Shown piece by piece: positions 21,706 through 32,976 of a DNA stretch of 64,000 bases (positions are counted from its first letter, which is position 1; the number at the start of each line of letters is the position of its first letter). The position numbers and the translations under genes were made by a program. The stretch covers positions 62,001 to 126,000 of the forward strand of contig MU867124.1 of NCBI GenBank assembly GCA_033725935.1, in the 5' to 3' direction. Source of the stretch: Cladorrhinum sp. PSN259. Lineage: Eukaryota > Ascomycota > Sordariomycetes > Sordariales > Podosporaceae. The notes under the pieces are model-generated. The model did not search any database and was not told the origin of the DNA. It was given only the letters and a program-made list of their open reading frames with translations.

Positions 21706-22650
21706 ATGACAAACGCAACGTTACTAAAAGAACAAGGCAATCGCCATTTCCAGACAGGCGACTATGCACGCGCCGAAGCATTGTATTCACAAGCGTATGT
21801 TGGACACCAAACTCTAAGTAGCTCTTTAGACAGGAGGACCATCGCTAATCTACATTGCTCCTCTCCTCTAGTCTCATCGCAGACCCAACAAATCCTGTTT
21901 TATATACAAACCGTGCCATGGCGAGACTCAAGCTTGACCAGTGGGACAACGTCATAGTCGATTGCGATCAATGTCTCACGATAGCCCCAGAAAACATGAA
22001 AGCGCACTACTATCTTTCTCAAGCCCATCTCGCCCTCCATGCCTACGACGACGCAGTAAAACACGCACTCATAGCCCACAAACTCTGTGTAAAAGCAGGC
22101 GACAAGAGCTTAGCTGCTATAACAGGTCAGGTGCTAAAGTGCAAAAAGGAGCGGTGGGACGATTTAGAGAAGCGAAGGTCACGGGAAACGTCGGATCTGG
22201 AAACTCAGATTATTGAGATGCTGCAGCGAGAGATGGATCAGGCGTTGAAGGATGAGGTGGACGATGTTACAAAAAATGAAATTGAAGAGGAGTGGGAACA
22301 GAAGTTGAATCGGATGCGACAAGTATTTGAGAGTGCTAGAGCAAAGGAGTCGAAGCGTAGAAAGGTACCAGACTGGGCCATCGACGACATCACCTTTTGC
22401 GTCATGGTTGATCCAGTTATTGTAAGTCTGAGACAGCGAAACCAGCTTCGGTGGCTTTTGTTAACCGGTGCCTCAGACAAAAACAGGAAAGTCCTACGAA
22501 CGCGCATCTATCGAAGAACACCTACGCCGGCAGCCAACAGACCCTCTTACAAGAGAGCCTCTCTATATATCCGAGTTGAGGCCCAACCTGGATCTCAAGC
22601 AGGCATGCGAGGAGTTCCTGGAAGAGAACGGCTGGGCAGCAGATTGGTAG
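21706..22650 (+). CDS. CHIP/STUB1-type TPR and U-box E3 ubiquitin ligase
   Basis: Exons 21706-21794, 21872-22421 and 22477-22650, with 77- and 55-nt introns, give 270 residues. Residues 1 to about 110 are TPR repeats that begin LKEQGNRHFQTGDYARAEAL and continue with NPVLYTNRAMARLKL; the middle is a charged helical linker; the last 75 residues are a U-box (FCVMVDPVI, TGKSYERASIEEHL, DPLTREPL). This order and length are those of animal CHIP (about 300 residues), which binds Hsp70/Hsp90 tails through the TPRs and ubiquitylates their clients. The joints GC|T and ATT|ACA were chosen because they restore ALIADPTNP and PVITKTGKSYE. It sits divergent to chaperonin gene CCT1, a fitting functional neighbour, though the pairing may be chance. 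Confidence 0.9.
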
Positions 22651-23545
22651 TGGAAACGTTTGCCCCTACCCTAGGTTTCCAGTGTTCCAGGTTCACACCC
22701 CATTTAGCGTTTGGCTTCATCTAGCATGGCGTTTCAGGGGCTCCGGAAATGTTATACGGATACTTAAAGCGGTTATCCTTTTGACTCGCGAGAGGAACAT
22801 ATATATATACATATATACCCATCAGCGTTTGTTGGCTGGCTTCTTTTGGCAGCATCGAACGCTGGATATTTTTTTGACCGCGTGGTTGGTCACTGTATCG
22901 ACCAAAAAGTGAATGTCACGCCCGCATATTGGTCGCAAGCGAGGGCCCCCACATGGAGTCGGGACCGGCGAACAACCCCGCTACGGTTCCGGCAGCCCCA
23001 CGTCCGTTACCTATCATCATGGTGACAGCTTCACTTTCAATAATTACATTAGCCATGGCTACCACATCAAAGTATCTGGCCATAATAGGAATTGTCTAGT
23101 TCCGATGTTACACAAATATCGGACGGTGAGACGAGATATCTCCTGTTTGGGGTGGAGAGGACCAGCAAATAATAATCTTGAACGTCAAACAAACTTCCAT
23201 CCTTCCTTACTTCACGCCACCGCATATATTGAAACGCTCGAATGGTGGCAGCCTCAATATAACCGGGTCAGTCAGGCAACATGAGCCGGTCGCACTGGTG
23301 ACTGCCTTGATGCACGCACCAGCCAATTACGTGGCTTCGCCAGGCATCAAGCCGGTGTTTGGGGCTTACCGTTTTGGTAGAACGCGGGGCCCTTGTCCGC
23401 GGCCCTCCGAAACAAACCACATAAAGATAATAAGTAAACACTGAAATATAAATTATTAGACTCTGTCTTTTCGGGTTTCGATTAAAAAAAAATTGATGAT
23501 GATCCTATAGTTCTTCAAGCAACAAGAGATCTACTCGCAATCATA
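22651..23545. other. intergenic, no gene seen
   Basis: Contains a short AT dinucleotide stretch at about 22800-22820 and GC-rich patches. No supported gene was seen. Confidence 0.5.
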
Positions 23546-24821
23546 ATGGCAATCCCCGCCGAATTCGAACCACCCTCCCCCTCTGCTCCTCAAGGTTCCC
23601 AAACCGGGGGGTCATCCATCATCACCTCCACCGCCTCCTCCCAGTCAAAATCACCATTCTTCACCGTCCTCCCCCGTGAGATTCGCGATCTGATTTATCT
23701 AGAACTTTGGAACAGCTCCTCACGCCGTCAACATATCACCACCCAGAAAGTTCCCATCTCTACTTATCCTGCCCCACCAGCAGACTCATTCCAAAAAGCC
23801 AAGGAGATAACATGGCACCACGTGCCCTGCCGAACGGACCCTGCAGCTGAGGATGTACGGTTCGACTCTTTCCGCCAGTCGAGAAGTGGATCACTCGAGG
23901 AGGCAGTCTGGTTGATCAGGCTCCGGTCTGAATGGTGCCTGCACTGGGCGTGCGAGGAGTCGACGCCGCAGTGGATGACTACGCCCAGGGCTGCGCTGTT
24001 GCAGCGTCTAGCGGGCGAGGAAGAGTCTGCTACTGGTGGTGCTACGACACAGGCACAGGCGGTATATCCTGGGAGTGAGACATGGGGAACTGCTAGCCCG
24101 GCGGGGTTCATGAGTTCGTTGTTGGTTTGTAAACAGATGTAAGTTTTGTTTTTTGCGTGTTTCCTTCCACGTTGGGCCTTGCAATTTGTGTCATATCTGA
24201 CAAGAGGGGGAAAAAAGGTATCTCGAATGTCTCCCCTCACTCTACGCCAACACCACCTTCGTCTTTACGGATCTCGTGGAAGCTGGGAGATTCCTCAGCA
24301 TCTACGGCAACAAGAGGGACGAGCACAGCGGTCGCGAACTCTATCCTATACGCTCGCTGGAGCTTTGCATTCGCACTACGCAGCTCATGACGGAACTTTA
24401 CTATCCTGCAGCCGAATTGGGAGCTAATGACGATGGTCCTCCCGCGTCGTTTGGAGATAACGTGCACCCTGGTGTGTCCATGGACAACAACCCCTGGCAG
24501 GTGGTCTGCGACAGGCTCGTTGAGCTGCCAAATTTGCAATCTTTACGCATCTGGTTCGATACCCGTGATCTAAGGGAGTGGCACAAGCGAGTGAGTGAGA
24601 CGCGATTCTTTGCGAAGCTGTTTAGTGTGAGAATGACTCAAAGGGAGCGGTTCGTGCTGGCATTGCCGCATTTGCCTGCTGCTGAGAGGCGAACATTGCC
24701 TACTCACCACTTTTTGGAGGGCGAGGTGCTGGACGATGCGCCGTTCGTTGTTGTGAGAGGGCCGAGGCCGAATAATTGGCGGGTGCACTTGATGGCCTCT
24801 GGGTTGAGAGGAAGTGGCTGA
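23546..24821 (+). CDS. fungal DUF7730-like (F-box-associated type) protein
   Basis: Exons 23546-24138 and 24218-24821 (intron 79 nt, GTAAGT ... AAAAAAG) encode 398 residues. After a low-complexity Ser/Pro N-terminus, residues near 45-60 read FFTVLPREIRDLIYLELW, the hallmark opening of the large fungal DUF7730/F-box-like family. The splice restores LLVCKQMYLECLPSLYANTT, which matches the family's usual C(R/K)QMY-x-E-x(n)-LY motif about 100 residues on. A C-terminal half with LPNLQSLRIWFD resembles the leucine-rich part seen in these proteins. Members are abundant in Pezizomycotina and unstudied; a ligase-adaptor role is only conjectured. Confidence 0.75.
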
Positions 24822-25188
24822 GACTAGTAAGGGGTATGTTGTCGGTTTAAGAGCTACAGTCCGGAGGGTTCCCCCCCTTGTGTGACCTTAAAGCCAAGCA
24901 ACGTGAGATATTTTAATATCACGATGTGTGATAACAGGAATTGGTAGTACCTCGTGGGGGCCACGTCAGTTGTTCTTGTACTCGAGTGTTGCGGGAACCG
25001 GGAAACCTAGAAATTCAGTTGGGGCAACACTATTCCATCACCTTCGACTCATCCTCAAAGTGCCAGTTCACTGTCGGCCGCTCAGGATAGGCTTCAACGT
25101 GACCCACCAACGCTCAATGAACTCATCTTACAAGATTCAAATAGACCACGGATTCCCCTCGTTCATCATTACTTAGACATTGTGGCCT
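24822..25188. other. intergenic, no gene seen
   Basis: Convergent 3' region between the DUF7730-like gene and a minus-strand pseudogene. Nothing else was seen. Confidence 0.4.
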
Positions 25189-25632
25189 TCAAGCTTTCGT
25201 TGAAACCCCACAATACCCAGGGGTGGCGGCCGCGACGAAGAAAGCAGAGTCGATGTCGTTGCTGACGGCGTTGAAGACGCCAACGGTGACGACGGAGGCG
25301 GGACTGAGCTCTTCCTTGGAGGTATACAGGAGCCAAAAGATTTGCTTGACGGCTGCAGCGGCGGAGAGGGAGAGAATGATCCAGCGGCGAAGGGGTAGGA
25401 AAAGACGGAAGAGAGCGTGCGTGGGAAGAGCTGAGAGCGGGCCGGTGGTGAGAGCTTGGAGAAGAGGGATGTGAGCCAGCTGCTGTCTGGGGCGGATGAG
25501 CTAGTACTAGAAGAGGGCCTCGATGGTGCGAAGACCGATGAAAGTTGCTGAGCCGAGGAGGTTGGAGCCGTAGCGGCCGCGGGCGATGAGGTCGACTCCC
25601 TTTTTTTTGGGGGGGGGGTCCTTGGAGAACAT
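25189..25632 (-). pseudogene. interrupted membrane-protein gene (perhaps DUF1295-like)
   Basis: From an ATG at 25632 the minus strand reads a protein-like frame, with GVDLIARGRYGSNLLGSATF, that is cut by two stops three codons apart (F-TAG-Y-TAG) and then continues in the same frame for about 100 codons: TTGPLSALPTHALFRLFLPL, then AAAVKQIFWLLYTSKEELSP and VVTVGVFNAVSND, to a stop at 25189. It is Leu/Ala-rich with likely membrane helices and resembles the start of fungal DUF1295/steroid-reductase-like proteins as I remember them. The reductase core is missing downstream. Both TAG codons would be CAG before a C-to-T change. The decay is certain in this frame; the family is a guess. Confidence 0.5.
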
Positions 25633-26316
25633 CTTGATGGTTAGGTGACGAGAGTCAAGTGTGATGATGACGAGTGAGTTCAATTTGTAGGTATTTTTGG
25701 GTTGCTCAGAGAGCTGCAGCTAGATTTACTTATACCTCATCATCGACGACAACATCAGATGGATGGATGGCTTATTCATCTTGATCTTGATGCTATATCC
25801 CCAAAGTATGGTGTTCCTTACCTTAGCAAGCTGGAACCTTTGGATAAACGCATATTTGGTGGCAATGAGGATTGGGCCCACCAATATTAATCCTCTTTGA
25901 AGTCCTGTTTGAGCCGGGTCCCCACTTCAAAACGCCATCTCCACGTCTTGGCAGGTCCCAAGGTCGGATCGGATCCAGAAGTTGGAAACTCAAGGGTCCG
26001 TGCAGGTCTCTGCAGGAGCCACCATTACGTACCCCTGGCCGTTGTGACCAGTTGCTCCTGGCGCTATCCGGGCCGCTTATCGCACCACCACCAACCACAA
26101 CAAGGCGGCTGAGCTTCCCCGACCTCTCTTGCCTCTTGTGACACACCAGCCTGGAACCAAGACAAACAGAACTCCTTCATTAGGTAACCTGCTGGTCAGC
26201 CTCCATAGGTCTACTTCATCCCTTTATCAACTTCTGCTCCCAAATTCACCGCCGGTTTTCGATCCCTATCCTCATCATCAATCTTCATCCAGCTACCTCG
26301 TTCATTCATCCCGATC
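25633..26316. other. intergenic: promoter side of the aminopeptidase gene
   Basis: No supported gene was seen. A pyrimidine-rich leader runs from about 26200 to the ATG at 26317. Confidence 0.5.
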
Positions 26317-27621
26317 ATGAAAGCATCATTACTTGCCCTGCTGCTGCCTGCAGTCAGCGCGCGCTTCGTTGAGAAGGCGGAGCAGGATTCTGTGCTCCTG
26401 TACCCCAACGGCCGTCCAGACGTGCCCAAGGATACCAACAAATATCACATTGAGCTTGCACCAGGCGAGACGAAATGGGTGACTGAAGACGAGAAGTGGG
26501 AGTTGCGCCGGGTACGTTCACATGCCGAATCAAAACGATAATATGCGATTGATTAGCTAACCCACACCCATTCGCAGAGTGGAAAGCGCTTCTTCGACAT
26601 CACAGACCATCCCGACCTCGGTGTCCTCCGTGCTCGCGACGTTTCCAAGAAGACCAGCGTCTTCCCCAAGAAGCCGAAATACCAGAAGGAGCTGAAGCCA
26701 TACCTCAAGAGCCTGAGCAAGTCCAAGCTTGAAGAGCACTTGACGACCTTCACGTCTTTCCACACCCGGTACTACAAGTCGGACTATGGCCGTCAATCAA
26801 GCGAGTGGCTCCTCAAGACGGTACAGGATACCATCAAGGAAGCCGGAGCTGAGAAGCACGTCAAGGCGGAGCACTTCAAGCACTCGTGGGGCCAGAACAG
26901 CATCATTGCCACCATCCCTGGCAAGACCAACTCAACTGTCGTTATTGGCGCTCATCAGGACTCGATCAACCTCTGGCTTCCCAGCGTGCTCGCCGCACCC
27001 GGCGCTGATGATGATGGCAGTGGTACCGTGACCATCCTTGAGGCGTTCCGTGTCCTTCTTCAGTCGGAGGACATTGTGAAGGGCAAGGGTGAGAACACCA
27101 TCGAGTTCCACTGGTACAGCGCCGAGGAGGGCGGTCTCCTCGGCAGCCAGGCCATCTTCTCTACGTATGAGAAGCAAGGCCGTGACATCAAGGCTATGCT
27201 GCAACAAGACATGACTGGATTCGTTGCCAGGACAATCCAAGCCGGAAAGGAGGAGAGCGTTGGCGTCATTGTCGATTTCGTCGATCCCAACCTTACCGAC
27301 TTCATCAAGAAGGTCGTCACCGAGTACTGCGACATTCCTTTTGTCGAGACCAAGTGCGGCTACGCTTGCTCTGACCATGCATCTGCTTCAAAGGCCGGGT
27401 ACCCTTCAGCCTTCGTTATTGAGTCGGCTTTTGAGTACTCTGACCATCACATTCACACTACTGATGATCTGATTGAGTATTTGTCATTCGACCACATGAT
27501 ACAGCATGCCCGTTTGACTCTTGCTTTCGGATATGAGCTTGCCTTTACCGATTTCAAGGCTCTTGAGGCCAAGGCTGAGAAGGCTGCGAAGAAGTGGGGG
27601 AACTTTATGGGCGATCTCTAG
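26317..27621 (+). CDS. LAP1: secreted leucine aminopeptidase, M28 family
   Basis: Exons 26317-26511 and 26578-27621 (66-nt intron, GTACGT ... CGCAG) encode 412 residues. A signal peptide (MKASLLALLLPAVSA) is followed by a propeptide of about 80 residues and an M28 di-zinc peptidase domain. The zinc ligands and catalytic acids are visible in order: VVIGAHQDS (His, Asp), GADDDGSGT (bridging Asp), WYSAEEGGLLGS (catalytic Glu and zinc Glu), LQQDMTGF (Asp) and YSDHHIHTTDD (last His). CGYACSDHASA holds the disulfide cysteine pair. This matches the fungal extracellular leucine aminopeptidase 1 type, slightly longer than the usual 380-400, and releases N-terminal amino acids from peptides outside the cell. 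Confidence 0.93.
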
Positions 27622-28447
27622 TAGATTCGCTTTTTCATGTTTAATATGAGTTTGAAGAGACGGATTGGTACACAGCACACAACACACAGCATGCACATGA
27701 TAAGGGATGGGATTTTTGGAGTCTGTAATTGGTCAAGGGCACATGCAGAGATGGCTTGTTTGCTTTATTCGGTAGTGTTTATTTCCAGAATTGATAATAG
27801 GGTAAACTTCCACATTTGTGTCTCAAAATGCCAGCCGGATACGCCCCAGGTCGTGCATCTCAACAGCCAAGGTTCCTGGATTTCGAGTCCTCCAACAGGA
27901 TCCCTAATAATTATGCGTTCTCATTGGAACATTTGGCTGATCAAATCTTGTTGTGAGGCTTACGTTGTCCGGATTTTGGACAGCGGGATTGACGTCATGC
28001 CATGACTTTTGAGAAAACCTTGTGCTGTTGAGTCCGGTGTCTAATTCTATTTATTTAATCTTTGAGAAAGACAATTAAACATCTTTTTGTGGTATCATCA
28101 CTTGTTGGGTCCTACTTCTTTTGTGCCTTTGTTTACTTTGAGTTTGACATTTTGAAGCTGCTGCTGCTGTGCTCAAATGCGTTGTATCACGCTCTTGGCG
28201 GATTGTGTCCTTCGTTTTTGAGGAGTACATAATATAGTTGGCAGTGGTAATTACTTGGTTTGCCCCAACTCTAGGATTTTTTTTGGTTCGAGGACATTGG
28301 GTTCTTGGATATAAAAGTGAGTTTAAAAACAAAAATTTCTTAATCAACGGGGAATGGATGGTTTTCTGACTTTGTTTGGGGGGAGGGGCAGGTGAAGAAG
28401 GTTAATAAAGGCGCAAGCCGAAAGTGTGGGGGGGAAAAAAAGAAAGA
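27622..28447. other. intergenic, no gene seen
   Basis: AT-rich near 28040-28340. No supported gene was seen. Confidence 0.5.
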
Positions 28448-30659
28448 ATGGATACTCCCGTTTACTTGCACGACGAGACGAAGGAGGATCATAGGGATTT
28501 GTCGGGGAGCAATAGGATCAGTGAGAGGGTGGTCGGGTTGTGTACTTCGGGCAAGAGTGTTTCGGGGGTGTTGGCTGAGGAGAGTAAAAATGGCAAGGGG
28601 AAGGGGCCGAGTCCTGGTGAGGTTTGGGAAGGGTTGTTTGGTAAAAAGAGTGACAGCAGGAAGAGTGGGGAGGAAATAGGGGACGTTGGAGGCGTGAAGG
28701 GAAGTGATGAAAGGGATGAGATTGAGAAGGCGTTTATGTGTGGGAGGTGGGGTGGTGTGAGGCCTAGTGAGTTGTTTTTGCAGGTATGTGTCTAACTTAG
28801 GGTTGTGTTGTGGATGTTAGATGGGTGAGAAACTGACAGGGGTGATTAGATATATCACGATGCACTGTGTACCTTGGAGGATGATTTGGCAAGAGGGGTG
28901 GTCAGTCCGTCGTTGATGGGGAGTTGTGGGAGTGTGCCGTTGACTGTTATTTCGGTGTAAGTGATGTTTATTTAACCCCCCCTTTTTTTAGTAGGTGCTG
29001 ATATGATGATGGTGAAGAATGCCTGATATCGCCCGACACATGGCCAATGTCATTGCCAGAGCAGAGAAAGAGGTCTTTCTGGCAACCAATTACTGGCAAA
29101 ACAGCGTTGCGTCAAGGTATATCACCAATGCTCTCAAGGAACTTGATCGCCGAGCAGGGGAGAGAGCATCGAAAGTGGTGGTCAAAATCATTTACGACAG
29201 AGGCAGCCCAAAGCAGCTCTTTGAACCACATTATCTTGTGGGGGAGAAGGAGTTTACAGGAGCCAACGTCAACTTGCCACATCCGAGCGAGATCCCCAAC
29301 ATCGAGATGCAGGTCATGAATTACCACACGCCGCTAGTGGGTACGTTTCACGCGAAGTATGTGGTTGTTGATAGGAAGATTGCATTGCTGCAGAGCAATA
29401 ACATCCAGGATAATGATAACTTGGAGATGTTGGTGCACTTGGAGGGACCGATTGTTGATTCGTTTTACGATATGGCTCTGATCTCCTGGCATAAGAGGCT
29501 GGAGCCACCGTTACCGAGCGCTGAGGAGCCGGCTGTGGACGGTGAGACAAGGATGGGAAATGGATATGCTGTGGAACAAGAGAATGGCGGCATCACTCAG
29601 GGACTTTCCGAACTTGACATCAAGGCAACAAACGGAAGCGCAAACAGCCACCCCAACAGTCTTCCCGAACTTACCTCTGAAGATCTTCACTACGACGACA
29701 CCATCGCAGAAGAAGTCACCCGCATCCAGTCCTCACTCTCACCCAAACCCAACGAAACGCACCTCCAAGCTGTCACCCGTCTTCTGAACCACACTGTCAC
29801 CAAAGATTGCTCCGCCGACCCCAAAGCACCACCGTGTCTCGACCCAGTATCTTACATGACACCTTACATTCCTTCTCGCTCAATTCCACCAGCCCAAATC
29901 CCCATGGCTCTCGTCAACAGGGCCCCTTACGGTCCACCATCTCACAAATCCCTCTCCAACCCACAAAACGCAGCCTGGCTATCCGCTCTCCGCAACGCCA
30001 AACATTCCGTCTTTATCCAATCCCCCACACTAAATGCCGAACCTCTCCTCCCAGCCATCATCGAAGCATGTGAGCGTGGTGTAGACGTGACTTGTTACAT
30101 CTGTCTGGGGTACAACGATGCTGTATGTCTTTTTGACTCTCTCTCTTACTCTCATCACTGCTTCTTAACTAACCTTACTGTTCAGGGTGAAATCCTCCCT
30201 CACCAAAACGGTCACAATGAACACACATCCTCCTACCTCCACTCCTCCCTGTCCCCTTCTGCGAGACAACACCTCCACTGGTACTGGTACGTAGCTAAAG
30301 ACCAGACCAAACCGCTCGTTCAGTCAACACGACTCAGAAGCTGCCACGTAAAGCTCACGATTGTCGATAACAAAATCGGGATTATGGGCAACGGCAACCA
30401 GGACACGCAAAGCTGGTTTCACAGTCAGGAGATCAACGTCATGATTGATAGCGAGGAGGTTTGCAAGCAGTGGATGGAAGGAATTGACAGGAATCAGAAC
30501 ACGAGGTTGTTTGGTAAGGTTAGTGGGGAGGATGGAATTTGGAGGGATGAAGAGGGGAAGGAAGCGGAGGGAGCCACGGGGGTTGAGGTTGGGAGATTTG
30601 GATGGGTCAAGGGGGTTATGGGGGCTGTCAAGAGGGTGAGGGGGGTTGGCGGGTTTTGA
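28448..30659 (+). CDS. phospholipase D-like protein with two HKD motifs
   Basis: Four exons, 28448-28783, 28850-28956, 29018-30122 and 30186-30659, encode 673 residues. Both PLD catalytic motifs are intact: HAKYVVVDRK in exon 3 and HVKLTIVDNK in exon 4 (HxKxxxxD), each followed by the usual Asn/Gly-rich turn (QSNN; MGNGNQD). The pair is expected to form one active site acting on phospholipids, like the cardiolipin-synthase/PLD superfamily of fungi. A Pro/Ser-rich linker separates the halves. Exons 1-2 are Gly/Lys-rich and less certain. The last intron is 63 nt and free of stops, so unspliced message would insert 21 residues and stay in frame; the GTATGT donor, CTAAC branch and TTCAG acceptor support removal. 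Confidence 0.87.
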
Positions 30660-30898
30660 AGAAGGCAGGACGCAGGCCAGGGGCAACAAGTATCTCGAAA
30701 TATTTCTAGTATATAGTCTCCATAGAAAAGAGACGTCTTTAGGTAGGTACATGGAGTTAATCAGTAATCATGGTCACTATAAGCTAGATCTCTAATTTAT
30801 CAATGCTGAATGTTAATTCCTGCGAGTGTCCTCTGCATCCCTATTTTTGCTGTCCACTGCTCTATTTCTCCACATGTTCCTCCTCCACCGTGAAATCT

Positions 30899-31111
30899 TT
30901 ACTTCTTCTCCTTCTCATCCTCTGAGTCCACAGACACTCCACACCGGGTGAGAGTTGCGTCCAGTAATTGATTTTGAATTTTGGCTGCCTTGACAAATGT
31001 TGCAGCCAGTTGATCGCGCGTCTTGGCTGTCTCGAGCACGGAATCCGTGTACTTCTCAATTATCTTTGTAGTTTCTGACTTTTCTTCTTTCTTCTGGTTG
31101 GGAGATGACAT
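30899..31111 (-). CDS. small helical charged protein A (70 aa), paralogue of protein B
   Basis: An intronless frame encodes 70 residues from MSSPNQKKEEKS; an open 18-residue upstream extension has no separate support. The protein is Lys/Glu-rich with a predicted amphipathic helix in the middle (YTDSVLETAKTRDQ, AAKIQNQLLDATLTRCGVSV) and an acidic/Lys tail. It aligns without gaps, over about 48 residues and with roughly 35-40% identity by eye, to the next gene on the same strand (31667-31906), sharing K-x-R-D, AxxQNxLxD and RCGxxxD. This relationship is the main evidence that both are real genes. No known family or targeting signal was recognised. Confidence 0.6.
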   Translation of the reverse strand: MSSPNQKKEEKSETTKIIEKYTDSVLETAKTRDQLAATFVKAAKIQNQLLDATLTRCGVSVDSEDEKEKK

Positions 31112-31590
31112 TTTATTGGGATGTTTAAATATTTTAATCAACGGTGTTTTGAGCAGCGGTATCACTATTAGTGGGTGTAAGTCAGTTTTTTTTAAAAGTT
31201 TTAAAAAAATACCTTGAAGGCGGACTCTTAAGATCTGCCAGTTGTTTAGTATAGAGACAAAGAAAGAGTTGCGTGGAATAAGCGCCGGAAGTCGTATATA
31301 AATACCCTACCAACTTGTCACAGCGTGGTTACCATAACTTCATCTCCGTGTTCGTGTAACTGTAGCTGCCATGCTGGCAATTCGTTATTTATGTCTCCTC
31401 GAGATTGAATAAAGATGGATAAAGACATTGGCCGCCAGAGCTTTACCAGCTCATTCCGATCAAGATTGTGTCAAAAACTAACAAGATATGTACAGCCTCT
31501 ACCATATATCTTCAGCTCGCCTTTTTTGAACTCATTTTCGAGGGACCCCCACTTTGTCGTCGTCTTCACTTCTCCCTTCTCTTGTGTCTT

Positions 31591-31627
<37 letters not shown>

Positions 31628-31666
31628 TTCCGTCTCCTTTTCCTTATTGTACCCCTTCTCTTTCAT
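31112..31666. other. intergenic within the small-gene block; TATA-like site and T33 tract
   Basis: Upstream region of protein A, with a TATATAAATA sequence at about 31298-31307, and 3' flank of protein B including the T33 tract at 31592-31624. No further gene was seen. Confidence 0.5.
31592..31624. repeat. poly(T) tract, T33
   Basis: An uninterrupted run of 33 T on the plus strand. On the coding strand of protein B it is a run of A starting about 40 nt after the stop codon, resembling a retained poly(A) tail, although simple slippage would give the same picture. Confidence 0.95.
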
Positions 31667-31906
31667 CTACTTTTCCTCATCCACCTCTGGATCAATAGTC
31701 AAACCACAGCGCCGGAGCGAGCCATCGATTAGACCGTTTTGCACCCGGGCCTGCTGTACCATCAGTTCCATGGCCTCATCTCGCAGTTTAACTCTAGTGA
31801 GGATCCTGTTCGTAAACTGCTTGGCCTTTTCAACACTCTCAAACTGTTCCGCCGCCGTAGGCGCCGAGTCTGAGGACTCTTTCTTCTTGCCTTTAGGAGA
31901 TGACAT
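31667..31906 (-). CDS. small helical charged protein B (79 aa), paralogue of protein A
   Basis: An intronless frame encodes 79 residues from MSSPKGKKKESS; the longer frame to 32044 reads through an A22 tract and is unlikely to be coding. After a Lys/Ser-rich start comes one helical segment (KQFTNRILTRVKLRDEAM, then QQARVQNGLIDGSLRRCGLT) and an acidic end. Its C-terminal 48 residues match protein A (30899-31111) with conserved R-D, Q-N, L-x-D, R-C-G and final Asp. The two lie in tandem on the same strand about 550 bp apart, so they probably arose by tandem duplication and then diverged. Function unknown. Confidence 0.6.
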   Translation of the reverse strand: MSSPKGKKKESSDSAPTAAEQFESVEKAKQFTNRILTRVKLRDEAMELMVQQARVQNGLIDGSLRRCGLTIDPEVDEEK

Positions 31907-32976
31907 CTTGCCTTTCCCTTCGAGTCTTTTCACTGTTGAGAACTGAGTTGCAAAAAAAAAAAAAAAAAAAAAAGATGGCTGTGCTTCTTTGGTACCTCTT
32001 CTTATTTTAAGCGTTATCGGGCGTAACCCACTTTGTCTGCGCAATGCATGTCATATTATTATCACATGAGCATATTATATGGCTCAATTGAACTATCTGC
32101 CACTACTTAGACCTAGTCGGGCGCGCACGCCACTGGCGACGCCCACAACCAAGACCTCTAGATGCCTTCAATGGTTGCCAGATGTGGTTATAAGGCCAGC
32201 TGACAGGGCATTTGGCCTGGCCGCACAGAGCCAAAACCACACTAGGCAAACCTTCTTCGCAATCCATCTTTCAGACTTCCACTTCAAGTCCAAATTCTTT
32301 CTTCCCATCCATCTTCTTCCCACCCCTCTTCTTCAAAGAGCCTTCCACAACACAACCTCCGGCCAAGCAAGTCGGCTGGTAGCTCTTAATCAAATGTAGA
32401 AAAAGAACAAGAACGGTTGTGGACGTTTACAGCTCAACCACCTGGATATTTGTATCTACCTACTCATCGTTTCACCCTTTTCAGAGCTTACTTGGACCCA
32501 TGAATTTATGTATTTATTCGTATGACCTACATACTTTCGTAGTCTTGTTAATGGCAGTCTAGTTACCCGTCAACCGCTGTAACACATTTGAAGTTTATCA
32601 GCCAAAAACTGTGATACACAGCTTGAGATAACAGTCACGGTGAGTCACAGTATCCCAGAGCTATGTACCTTTATTTCGGACAAATTGAGATAGGTAGCGA
32701 ACAAGCCAGGTTGGTTTCTTTTTTTGCTAATGTCTAGAGAAAACAAAATAACACATTAAGCAGTGATACAAACAAGTTTCACCTGAATCAGATTCCGCTT
32801 CAACTTGGAAGTGTATGTTTTCGTTCTTTGCAGTGGTTTTTCGCAGTCCTTTCGGGCTCTATTCCACAACACAACATTGATTCATTGTCTCCATCCTCAG
32901 ACTCCAATTAATTAGCGCCCCAAACTTCTTTTGTGAATATTACTAGCCCGTGGTGTCGTAATGAGAACGATAATGA
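31907..32976. other. intergenic within the small-gene block
   Basis: Carries the A22 tract and a TATAATATG element (minus strand, about 32071-32079) some 170 nt upstream of protein B. AT-rich beyond 32400. No supported gene was seen. Confidence 0.5.
31952..31973. repeat. poly(A) tract, A22
   Basis: An uninterrupted run of 22 A, 46 nt upstream of protein B's start codon. Together with T33 the two tracts bracket the gene. Confidence 0.95.
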
